Part shown: positions 9,412 through 17,467 of the stretch, in pieces
Layout of the letters: every line of letters starts with the position of its first letter
Numbering within the stretch: position 1 is the stretch's first letter
From: an uncultured Burkholderiales bacterium
GTDB taxonomy: Bacteria; Pseudomonadota; Gammaproteobacteria; Burkholderiales; Burkholderiaceae_C
Length of the DNA: 53,382 nucleotides
NCBI GenBank assembly: GCA_903892175.1
Contig: CAITHK010000013.1
Span: 1-53,382 of the forward strand
Reading direction: 5' to 3'
The notes under the pieces: generated by a model
What the model saw: the letters and a program-made list of their open reading frames with translations, nothing else
Database searches by the model: none
Told to the model about the DNA's origin: nothing
Made by a program: the position numbers and the translations under genes

Positions 9412-10539
9412 TTGAAACCCTTTGCTTGCCTGTTTTTGATGTTGCGCAAACCCATCGGCTGCTGGCTTGCACTCATGGCTGGTTTGGCCCTGGCCGTTTG
9501 TTCAGCGCCCAGCCACGCGGGTGCCAAACACCATGCCCGCCAGCACTTGCGTGCCATGCCTCGCGCCGCCACCGGCGCGCCCTTTGGCGCGACACCCGAG
9601 GTGCTGCAGCTGGCAGACAAGCTGGCCCAAGCCCACCAATTGCCTGCTGTCTGGGTGCGACAGCAACTCAGCAGCGCGCAGCAGTTGCGTGGCTTGCCCA
9701 AACTGGTGATGCCCCCTCCCGTCAGCACACCCAAGAACTGGCGCGCTTACCGTGAACGCTTCATCGAACCCAAGCGCATCAGCGCTGGCGTGGCCTTTTG
9801 GAACACCTACCGCAGCGCCTTAGAAAAAGCCGAGGCCACTTACGGCGTGCCTGCCGAGATGTTGGTCGGCATCTTGGGTGTCGAAACTTTTTACGGCCAG
9901 CACATGGGCCACTACCGAGTGCTGGATGCGCTGACCACCCTGGCCTTGGACTTTCCGCCAGAGCACCCCCGCGCGGCCGAACGCCAAGCTTTTTTTCAGT
10001 CCGAGTTGGGACACTTTTTGGTTCAGATGCGCCAGCTACCCGCGGGTGCCGCCCCCCTCAAAGGCAGCTTTGCAGGCGCCATGGGTTGGCCCCAATTCAT
10101 GCCTTCGAGTTGGGCCGAATTTGCGGTCGACTTTGATGGCGATGGCCGCATCGATTTGCTCAACAGCCCGGTTGACGCCATTGGTTCGGTGGCCCATTAC
10201 TTCCAAGCTTTTGGCTGGCAAACCGGCATGCCCACCCACTACCCCGTGGGCTTTGACGAATCGCGTTTGGACAAAAGCACGCTGCTGGCACCCGACATCT
10301 TGCCCTCCTTCAGCGTGCGCAGTTTCCAAGACAAAGGGGTGGTGCTGGACAACGTGGCACAACAACACCCAGGGCCCTTGGCGCTGGTGGAGCTCTTCAA
10401 TGGCGACGATGCGCCAAGCTATGTGGCGGGCACCGACAACTTTTATGTGGTGACGCGCTACAACTGGAGCAGTTATTACGCGCTCGCCGTGATTGAGTTG
10501 GGTATGGCAGTAAAGGCGCACATGGCATTACCTAATTAG
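9412..10539 (+). CDS. mltB: Lytic murein transglycosylase B
   Basis: VGILGVETFYGQHMGHYRVLDALTTLALDFP, FAGAMGWPQFMPSSW, DFDGDGRIDLLNSPVDAIGSVAHYF. Start is TTG 9412 or ATG 9439. Confidence 0.93.
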   Translation: MKPFACLFLMLRKPIGCWLALMAGLALAVCSAPSHAGAKHHARQHLRAMPRAATGAPFGATPEVLQLADKLAQAHQLPAVWVRQQLSSAQQLRGLPKLVMPPPVSTPKNWRAYRERFIEPKRISAGVAFWNTYRSALEKAEATYGVPAEMLVGILGVETFYGQHMGHYRVLDALTTLALDFPPEHPRAAERQAFFQSELGHFLVQMRQLPAGAAPLKGSFAGAMGWPQFMPSSWAEFAVDFDGDGRIDLLNSPVDAIGSVAHYFQAFGWQTGMPTHYPVGFDESRLDKSTLLAPDILPSFSVRSFQDKGVVLDNVAQQHPGPLALVELFNGDDAPSYVAGTDNFYVVTRYNWSSYYALAVIELGMAVKAHMALPN

Positions 10540-10742
10540 TGCCAATTGTGATGTTGAGAAATCTGCCACGCACAGAGCTCCGCGAATCGCTCACCCAAGA
10601 TCCTCGGCGCAATCACCTCACGCGAGCTGTCGCCTAGCCCATTGGTTCTAGTCGAATGAGCCGTTATTAAACAAATGCGGGATCTAAAATTGCGCAACCT
10701 TATTTGACGCGACAAACCTCGCATAACTGGAGACTGCAGATC

Positions 10743-11843
10743 ATGACCCAAGAGCTTTCGGGTGAAAGAAAAAATTTGCTGAAGTTATTGATGCTCGGCA
10801 TTTCGATTGCCTTCATTTTGCTCAGCGTGTTGTCAATCTTGATCGTCCAAGGTGAAAAAGACGTTTCCAACCGGAACCACGCGTTGCGCATGAGCCCGAC
10901 CGAAGTCGAGCCCGGCAAAACCCCACCCGACCCAATGCCCACCAACACAAATTTCACTGAGGTGAATATTGGCCTTTACTTAGACGGCATTGAAAACCTC
11001 TCCGTAAGAGATTCCAATTGGACACCGGCGTTTTATTTGTGGTTTCGCTGGAAGGGCGACAAATCGCTCGATCCCGGCAAGAACTTCAGACTTGTAGATG
11101 CCAAAGTCGATCGCAAAGAACTGGTAGAAACATACAGTGGCGACGATGGAGTAAATTATCAAATATACAAAATAATATCGCGCAATAGCAAATTCTTTAA
11201 CACGACACGGGTGCCACTGGATGATCACATGCTAAATATCTACGTGGAAGACTCTGTCAATGACGTGTCCAAACTGAGATATGTAGTGGATCCTGCCACA
11301 CAGGTCAGTTCACGCGTCAAAATTCCCGGCTACAACATCACGGGGTTCAGCACGGTCGTTAAGCCCCACACCTACAAGACCACCTATGGCGACCCGAGAG
11401 TAGCCGACAACACCAGAACCACATTCAGCGAATTCAATTTCGCACTCACCATCAAACGCAGTGGAATCGCCATCTACCTCAAGCTTTTCATCGGCTTGTT
11501 TGCTGGGGTTTTACTCACCATGTGCAGCTTTTTCATCCGCCCCTCGGATACAGGCCCGCGCTATGCGTTGCCCTCTGCCGCCTACTTTGGCGTCATTGCG
11601 AATGCGTACATGACCAACTCTTTGCTACCCCCTTCGAGTTATTTTGGATTGACAGATTTGGTCACGGGCATTGGCTTGTTTACGATTTCATTGTGCGTGG
11701 TCGCTTCGTTGGTTTCGGGCCACTACTATCTTCGGAAAAAAGAAGAAGAGTTTTCTCGACAAATTGATCAACTCTCCTGGCGCTTCATCGCCGCAGGTTT
11801 CCTGATTGTGAACATCATCCTGCCGGTGTGTGCGTTTTATTGA
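10743..11843 (+). CDS. Putative pentameric ligand-gated ion channel-like membrane protein
   Basis: N-terminal hydrophobic helix, then beta-rich ectodomain (FTEVNIGLYLDGIENLSVRDSNWTPAFYLWFRWKG; VPLDDHMLNIYVEDS), then four hydrophobic segments. The second and third are joined by LLPPSSYFGLTDLV, resembling the M2-M3 loop of Cys-loop receptors. Confidence 0.7.
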   Translation: MTQELSGERKNLLKLLMLGISIAFILLSVLSILIVQGEKDVSNRNHALRMSPTEVEPGKTPPDPMPTNTNFTEVNIGLYLDGIENLSVRDSNWTPAFYLWFRWKGDKSLDPGKNFRLVDAKVDRKELVETYSGDDGVNYQIYKIISRNSKFFNTTRVPLDDHMLNIYVEDSVNDVSKLRYVVDPATQVSSRVKIPGYNITGFSTVVKPHTYKTTYGDPRVADNTRTTFSEFNFALTIKRSGIAIYLKLFIGLFAGVLLTMCSFFIRPSDTGPRYALPSAAYFGVIANAYMTNSLLPPSSYFGLTDLVTGIGLFTISLCVVASLVSGHYYLRKKEEEFSRQIDQLSWRFIAAGFLIVNIILPVCAFY

Positions 11844-12231
11844 GGGAGGTGACATTCGGCCATGGGGAAACTGACGAAGCCACTTCCCACTGGCAATGAT
11901 TGAGTGCGTGCAAGCGGTTAGACCGAATAGCGGTTTAAATTATTTGCAGTTCAGCGTGCGATAAAAGAGGGTGCTCATTATTTGGGTACATAACTTGGGG
12001 CATGGACTTCACGCACCACCGCGTCTTCGGCTGCATTCGTTGTGTGGTCGAAGCGTTGAGTGTGTCCTTGCCCTGCATGCCTTTACGCATCGCTTTGATT
12101 TGTTTCCACATCATCAGCACTTGCGGCTTTTGCCGCGTCAACAGCCAACGCAAACTGGCAAATGCCGCATACAAGGCCAACCAGCACAACACACCGATTG
12201 CTGACCCTGACCCGAAAATCTAGGCCACTCG

Positions 12232-12269
12232 AAAGTATAAAAATCTGGCTGGCATGATTTTCATACTTT
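12232..12269. repeat. Inverted repeat (13-nt arms, 12/13 match)
   Basis: AAAGTATAAAAAT (12232-12244) and ATTTTCATACTTT (12257-12269), just upstream of an IS3 OrfA-like fragment. Confidence 0.6.
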
Positions 12270-12286
12270 GGAAATGAGAGCATGCC

Positions 12287-12430
12287 ATGAAGATAAGCAG
12301 GTTTCCGGAAAAGAAGATCGCATTTGCGACCAAACAATCTGAGCTGGGCACCAAGGTCGACGAAATCTGTCGCATGATGGGTATCAAAGATGCCACGATC
12401 TACAAATGGAGTCAGAGTAGGCAGGGCTGA
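12287..12430 (+). pseudogene. IS3-family OrfA N-terminal remnant
   Basis: 47-aa reading frame MKISRFPEKKIAFATKQSELGTKVDEICRMMGIKDATIYKWSQSRQG resembles the helix-turn-helix start of IS3-type OrfA. It stops early and no OrfB follows. Confidence 0.7.
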
Positions 12431-12566
12431 TATCTGCCCCGCGGAATCAAAGCTCCAAGGCGATTGACTCGCTAGGGCTCACGGCCATCCATTTTTATGG
12501 AAGTTCAAACATAGTTTTAAAAAATATGTGAGTATTTTCAAACCGTAAAATAAACCTTTGAAACGC

Positions 12567-12643
12567 TTTTACAACTGGTGCAGTTATTACGCCTTGGCTT
12601 CATCGAATTGGGACAAGCTGTCAAAGCGGCCATACCCCATTGA
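12567..12643 (+). pseudogene. Displaced remnant of the mltB 3' end
   Basis: TTTACAACTGGTGCAGTTATTACGCCTTGGCTTCATCGAATTGGGACAAGCTGTCAAAGCGGCCATACCCCATTGA reads FYNWCSYYALA/FIELGQAVKAAIPH* with one frameshift; compare intact mltB end RYNWSSYYALAVIELGMAVKAHMALPN*. Confidence 0.75.
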
Positions 12644-12652
12644 ACTGCCACC

Positions 12653-12874
12653 ATGAACCCGTTGAATCCTAAAAAATTGCACCTGACCAAGTGGACGGCA
12701 GTGCAACCCGTGGCCAAGCAAAAACACTTCTTGGTCAGTCGGGTGATTCAACCCGAGTTACCCACCGACCCGATTGTGTCGGTGGAAATCGAAGCTGTGT
12801 TTTCAAAAGCCACACGGATCATTGCGTGGCGTGATCTGCAAGACGACGCAGTCTGGCGGCAGGGCTGGGTTTGA
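12653..12874 (+). CDS. TIGR02450-like small Trp-containing conserved protein
   Basis: MNPLNPKKLHLTKWTAVQPVAKQKHFLVSRVIQPELPTDPIVSVEIEAVFSKATRIIAWRDLQDDAVWRQGWV matches the family pattern as recalled. Confidence 0.8.
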   Translation: MNPLNPKKLHLTKWTAVQPVAKQKHFLVSRVIQPELPTDPIVSVEIEAVFSKATRIIAWRDLQDDAVWRQGWV

Positions 12875-12933
12875 GACAGATCGAGAGATCTCGAGCACTC
12901 CCAGATACTCATCCTGTATGTGCGTGTTGGCCA

Positions 12934-13326
12934 TTAGCCCTTTAAAGGAGAGATCTGGCCGCGAATCCAAGTTGCCAGGGCATCTTCACTGAGGTCGCCT
13001 GCAGCAAGCGACAAGATCGTTTGAGTGGCCTCGGGCTGCGAGGCGGTGAGGCGGTAGCCGTTCAGACGCAAAGACAAACCTAGCGCTAAAAAAGCAGTCC
13101 TCTTTTTGCCATCGGCGAAGGGGTGGTTTTTTGCCAATCCAAAAGCATAAGCGGCAGCAATATCAGCCACATCCGGCGAGCCGTAATGAGCCAGTTGTTC
13201 TGGGCGTGAAAGCGCGCTGCCCAGTAGGCCTTCATCACGCAAACCTGCAAGACCTCCAAACTGCACCAAACACATGGCGTGTAAACGCACCAATGCTTCG
13301 CGCTGTATCCACCGCCATTGCATCAC
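12934..13326 (-). CDS. Type II toxin, Doc (death-on-curing)/Fic family
   Basis: HPFADGKKRTAFLALGLSLRLNGY Doc motif; RDEGLLGSALSRPEQLAHYG. Confidence 0.9.
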   Translation of the reverse strand: MMQWRWIQREALVRLHAMCLVQFGGLAGLRDEGLLGSALSRPEQLAHYGSPDVADIAAAYAFGLAKNHPFADGKKRTAFLALGLSLRLNGYRLTASQPEATQTILSLAAGDLSEDALATWIRGQISPLKG

Positions 13327-13547
13327 TTGGCCAGCACTTTGAATGTTTCGCGGAATTCATTCATAAATGCTTGCCCCATAGCAATTTCAGCCTCAAGTTC
13401 CGCGTTGTAGGGGGACACCTCAAGCCCGTTCGGCGAAAGCGTTGCATAAAGCGTGTCCCCTTTCGTCACGTGCAAGTGATTGGTAATTTCCTTTGGCAAA
13501 ATCACGCCTAAAGAATTGCCGATTTGAGTCACACGAAGTGGCTGCAT
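13323..13547 (-). CDS. AbrB/MazE-like antitoxin paired with Doc
   Basis: MQPLRVTQIGNSLGVILPKEITNHLHVTKGDTLYATLSPNGLEV...; its stop overlaps the doc start (ATGA). Confidence 0.88.
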   Translation of the reverse strand: MQPLRVTQIGNSLGVILPKEITNHLHVTKGDTLYATLSPNGLEVSPYNAELEAEIAMGQAFMNEFRETFKVLAK

Positions 13548-13573
13548 GGTGAGCTCCTGATGCTGCAATGGTT

Positions 13574-13593
13574 GTTATAACCGAAATTATAAC
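13574..13593. promoter_or_regulatory. Candidate toxin-antitoxin operator
   Basis: GTTATAACCGAAATTATAAC, inverted repeat GTTATAA/TTATAAC just upstream of the antitoxin start. Confidence 0.5.
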
Positions 13594-13649
13594 GGCAACG
13601 TTTTTCAACAAAAGGCCGGCAGTGATCCCTGGTGCACAAGTTTTGAGCA

Positions 13650-13676
13650 GGGTCACGCCGTCAGTCGGCGAAACCC
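13650..13676. repeat. REP-like palindromic hairpin
   Basis: GGGT-CA-CGCCG-TCAGT-CGGCG-AA-ACCC, followed by AACAGGAGGGTGGGGTAG. Confidence 0.5.
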
Positions 13677-13933
13677 AACAGGAGGGTGGGGTAGCCAAGC
13701 ATTGGCACTGCACATCAACAAGCCAGCCATGAAAACAGTTGTTGTTCTCGCTAGAAATTGAATCACGTTTTTAATCGTGATATTTGAATGCTAAAGCCTC
13801 TTTTTTTTAACAGTCTCTTCAGGCCATTCTTTCCATGAAAAACGTCACAATTCAACCGCGTCAGGCAAAGTTGCCCCATCCAATGCTGTTCACCGATTCA
13901 GGTGACTAGGCCAAGAACGCACTGAAGTCACAC

Positions 13934-15847
13934 ATGCACTCCGATCCGCCCACCCCCTCCACAGCCGCCACGCACGACATGCGCTACCGGCAAGACATTG
14001 ACGGTTTGCGCGCGGTCGCTGTGTTGTCGGTCATTTTTTTCCACCTCAACCCGGCTTGGGCCAGCGGTGGGTTTGTCGGTGTTGATCTGTTTTTTGTCAT
14101 CAGCGGCTTTTTGATCACCAGCCAAATTCGCCAAGAGTTGGTGCTGCACACCTTCACCCTCAAGAGTTTTTACCTGCGCCGGATTCGTCGCATTGCGCCG
14201 CCACTGCTGGCCATGCTGATGGCCGTCTGCGCCGTGGCCTGGTGGCTGTTGGCGCCCGAGGACCTGCGGTCGTTGGCTTACTCGCTGGTAGTCCAACCCC
14301 TGTCTTTGCAAAACCTGGTGTTTTTGTCGGAGGGCAATTACTTTCGGGGCAGCGAAACCAAAGCGCTGCTGCACACCTGGAGTTTGGCTGTTGAAGAGCA
14401 GTTCTACCTGTTTTGGCCTCTGTTGCTGGTTTGGCTGCATCGGTTCTCGTTCAAGGCTTGGATAGCCGTTGCGTGCGGTCTGATCCTGGCGTCGTTTTAC
14501 CTGAGCGCCACCCTGAGCTTGAGCGAGCCACAAGCTGCTTTTTTCTTGATCTTCACGCGCACCTGGGAGCTGGGGCTGGGCGGTCTGGCGGCGGTCTGGC
14601 GCTTGCACTGGGGGCACACGCAGCGCCCCAGCCCTTGGCTGCGCGAAACACTGGGGTGGGCCAGCATGGCCGCTCTGGCCTATGGCATCTTCTTCATTGA
14701 CGCCACGATGCCCTTCCCTGGACAAATCGCGCTCGTGCCCGTCTTGGGGGCGTGTGTGGTGGTGCTGCTGGGTGGTTCGTCGGACAGCGCCCTGAGCAAG
14801 TTGTTGTCGCGCCCAAGCTTGGTGGCGATTGGCCTGATCTCTTACCCCTTGTATTTGTGGCACTGGCCGCTGCTGGTGTTCATGCAGCACCTGCAGCTCA
14901 AGCCCACAGATGTGCTGCCATTCATGGGCTTTTGGTTGGCCGCTTTGGCGCTGGCCTACGCCAGCTTTCGGTGGCTAGAGCTGCCGATTCGGCGCAAGCG
15001 CTGGCTCGCCTCCTCCCGCAGCTTGCTCAAGGCTGTGGCGGCCGGCTTTGTGTTGGTCACGGCATTTGCCCTTCACGTCGTCACTACCGACGGCGCGGCT
15101 TACCGTTATGCCGAACAACCCCGCGCATTTTTGACGGCCCGCATTCAGTCTTACACCAAGCGCTGCGAGGTCTCTGCACGCCTGGTCGATCTGCGCTCCC
15201 CCATTTGCCATCACCACGAGAACCCCGCCAACCCTCACAAAGTGCTGCTGTGGGGCAACAGCCACGCCAGCATGTTGATTCCCATGCTCGACCAACTGGC
15301 CAAAGACCACCAGAGCAGCTTGTATGTCAACACCAAAAACACCCGACCGCTGCTGGAGGTAGACACCTCCAACCGAGAAGTGTTTCACAAGGTGATGGCC
15401 AAGGCACAAGCCCTGTCGATCACCCAAGTTGTGTTGGCTTCTTCATGGCAGGGTTTGGACAACCCCGTGTTGGAGCAGCAACTGGTCCAGGCCGTGGCCG
15501 AGTTGACCCAACACCACATGGCCGTGTGGTTGGTGGTGGACACACCGGGTGGAGAGGCGCTGGACCCGATGACCGCGTATGCCAAGCAACCCAAGCATCC
15601 TCAGGTCGGCAGCGTGTCATGGGGGCACTACAACCAAACCAGCCGACAGATGGAACTGGCTGTGTTTCAACGTTTGGTTGATAAATTTCCAAACGTGCGC
15701 ATCATCGACACCTCTGGCGTTTTTTGTGACGCCACGCAATGCTGGGGCGGACGAGGGGGCGAGGTGTGGTACCGCGATGCCACCCACCTCAACAACGCAG
15801 GGGCTCGGGCCATGGCGTCTTACTTTGTGCCGGTCTTTCAGCCCTGA
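13934..15847 (+). CDS. Acyltransferase 3 (OafA/YrhL-like) with C-terminal SGNH domain
   Basis: MRYRQDIDGLRAVAVLSVIFFHLNPAWASGGFVGVDLFFVISGFLITS...; SGNH-type motifs WGNSHASM and DATHLNNAGARAM. Confidence 0.93.
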   Translation: MHSDPPTPSTAATHDMRYRQDIDGLRAVAVLSVIFFHLNPAWASGGFVGVDLFFVISGFLITSQIRQELVLHTFTLKSFYLRRIRRIAPPLLAMLMAVCAVAWWLLAPEDLRSLAYSLVVQPLSLQNLVFLSEGNYFRGSETKALLHTWSLAVEEQFYLFWPLLLVWLHRFSFKAWIAVACGLILASFYLSATLSLSEPQAAFFLIFTRTWELGLGGLAAVWRLHWGHTQRPSPWLRETLGWASMAALAYGIFFIDATMPFPGQIALVPVLGACVVVLLGGSSDSALSKLLSRPSLVAIGLISYPLYLWHWPLLVFMQHLQLKPTDVLPFMGFWLAALALAYASFRWLELPIRRKRWLASSRSLLKAVAAGFVLVTAFALHVVTTDGAAYRYAEQPRAFLTARIQSYTKRCEVSARLVDLRSPICHHHENPANPHKVLLWGNSHASMLIPMLDQLAKDHQSSLYVNTKNTRPLLEVDTSNREVFHKVMAKAQALSITQVVLASSWQGLDNPVLEQQLVQAVAELTQHHMAVWLVVDTPGGEALDPMTAYAKQPKHPQVGSVSWGHYNQTSRQMELAVFQRLVDKFPNVRIIDTSGVFCDATQCWGGRGGEVWYRDATHLNNAGARAMASYFVPVFQP

Positions 15848-15867
15848 GCAGACTGCTCATGGCGACC

Positions 15868-16995
15868 TCACACTTTTGAGGACTGTTGCAAGGCCCACTG
15901 CACCTGCTCGCGCACCACGTCGCTGCGGTGGGTGAGGTGCGGCACCAAGGCCTGGCGCAAGCTTGCCGAATCTGCGACGCGCAAGGCGTTGCCTGCGGCC
16001 AAGGCCAGGTTGCGCAGCCAGCGCGCGTGCCCAATTCGGCGAATGGCACTGCCTTGGGTGCGCTGCAAAAACTCGGCTTCGGTCCACCCCAGCCATTGGT
16101 CCAGGCCCTGGTCCACCAAGCCCTCACGCACATCGAAGTCGGCCAAGCTGGCGGTTTGCGCATACTTGTTCCAGGGACAGGCCAATTGGCAGTCGTCACA
16201 GCCGTACACATGGTTGCCGACCAAGGGACGCAAGTCCTCTGGAATGGGCCCCGCATGCTCAATCGTGAGGTAAGAAATGCAACGCCGCGCATCCACCACG
16301 CCCGGCGCCACGATGGCTTGAGTGGGGCAGACATCGATACAGGCGCTGCACTGGCCGCAATGCGCACTCACCGGGGCGCTGGCAGGCAGGGGCAGATTGA
16401 GGTAAATCTCACCCAAGAAGAACATCGAGCCGGCCTCGCGGTTGAGCACCAAGCTGTGCTTACCCCGCCAACCTTGGCCGCTGCGGGTGGCCAACTCTGC
16501 TTCGAGCACCGGAGCAGAGTCAGTGAAGGCGCGGTACTGCAAAGGGCGGGGCTCGGGGTTGTGGGCGCGCAAGTGGGCGTCAATCTGTTGGGCCAAGGTG
16601 TCAAGCCGCGCGCGCAGCACCTTGTGGTAATCACGCCCCCGGGCATAGACCGAGACCACGCCTTGCTGCGGGCTGCGCAAGCGCTGCCATTCCAACGCCT
16701 GCCAGTCCGACGAAGTGTCGCGCGGCAGGTAGTTCATGCGGGCCGTCACCACGCTCACGGTACCGGGCACCAGCTCTGCGGGTCGCGCGCGCTTCATGCC
16801 GTGGCGGGCCATGTAGTCCATCTCACCATGGAAATTTTGGGCCAGCCAGTCGCGCAAACCCGGCTCAGCCGAAGACAAATCCACAGGGGCCACCGCAATT
16901 TGGGAAAATCCAAGGGACTGAGCCCAAATCTGCATCTGCGACAGCAACAATGTGTGGTGGTTCGACAACCGTAATTCCTTGAACAATGTGTCCAT
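15868..16995 (-). CDS. queG: Epoxyqueuosine reductase
   Basis: MDTLFKELRLSNHH...; MDYMARHGMKRARPAELVPG; ferredoxin-type clusters CGQCSACIDVCPTQAI and CDDCQLACPWNKYA. Confidence 0.95.
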   Translation of the reverse strand: MDTLFKELRLSNHHTLLLSQMQIWAQSLGFSQIAVAPVDLSSAEPGLRDWLAQNFHGEMDYMARHGMKRARPAELVPGTVSVVTARMNYLPRDTSSDWQALEWQRLRSPQQGVVSVYARGRDYHKVLRARLDTLAQQIDAHLRAHNPEPRPLQYRAFTDSAPVLEAELATRSGQGWRGKHSLVLNREAGSMFFLGEIYLNLPLPASAPVSAHCGQCSACIDVCPTQAIVAPGVVDARRCISYLTIEHAGPIPEDLRPLVGNHVYGCDDCQLACPWNKYAQTASLADFDVREGLVDQGLDQWLGWTEAEFLQRTQGSAIRRIGHARWLRNLALAAGNALRVADSASLRQALVPHLTHRSDVVREQVQWALQQSSKV

Positions 16996-17467
16996 TGTAA
17001 AAACCCTCACCTGGCCCGACGAAGCCGCCACCCAAGCCTTTGCGGAGCAACTGGCGGCAACCCTGTCTGCCGATCACCTGCCCCATGCGTGCATTGCCCT
17101 GCATGGGGACTTGGGGGCGGGCAAAACCACGTTCGTGCGCCATCTGCTGCGCGCCCTGGGCGTGACAGGACGCATCAAAAGCCCCACCTATGCCGTGGTC
17201 GAGCCCTACGAGGTGACACGCTTGGCCAACCCGTGGCCAATCTGGCACTTTGACTTTTACCGATTCAGCGACCCGCGCGAATGGGAGGACGCGGGCTTTC
17301 GCGATATCTTTGCCAGCCCCGGCTTGAAACTGTGTGAATGGCCCGAACACGCCAGTGGCGTGATGCCCACGCCCGACCTGGACCTGCACTTGCAGGTCGA
17401 CACCGACACGCAGCGTCAGGTCACGCTGCATGCCAACACGCCCCAGGGCGCGGCCTTGCTGGCATGA
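16988..17467 (+). CDS. tsaE: tRNA threonylcarbamoyladenosine biosynthesis ATPase TsaE
   Basis: LHGDLGAGKTTFVRHLLRALG, IKSPTYAVVEPYE, WHFDFYRFSDPREWEDAGF; GTG start assumed. Confidence 0.93.
   Translation: MSIVKTLTWPDEAATQAFAEQLAATLSADHLPHACIALHGDLGAGKTTFVRHLLRALGVTGRIKSPTYAVVEPYEVTRLANPWPIWHFDFYRFSDPREWEDAGFRDIFASPGLKLCEWPEHASGVMPTPDLDLHLQVDTDTQRQVTLHANTPQGAALLA

Noticed and set aside
10536-10751. 71-aa minus-strand ORF between mltB and the pLGIC-like gene
   Set aside because: Overlaps both neighbours' ends; no domain; probably the 5' region of the acquired segment rather than a gene.
11935-12192. 85-aa minus-strand ORF MLCWLALYAAFASLRWLLTRQ...
   Set aside because: Not obviously antisense to anything and could be a small membrane protein, but no recognisable family or clear ribosome-binding site; insufficient support.
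13834-13908. 24-aa ORF MKNVTIQPRQAKLPHPMLFTDSGD before the acyltransferase
   Set aside because: Too short to call; might be a gene fragment or leader peptide but no homology recognised.
13928-14890. 320-aa minus-strand ORF
   Set aside because: Antisense to the well-supported acyltransferase; Gln/Arg-rich shadow translation.
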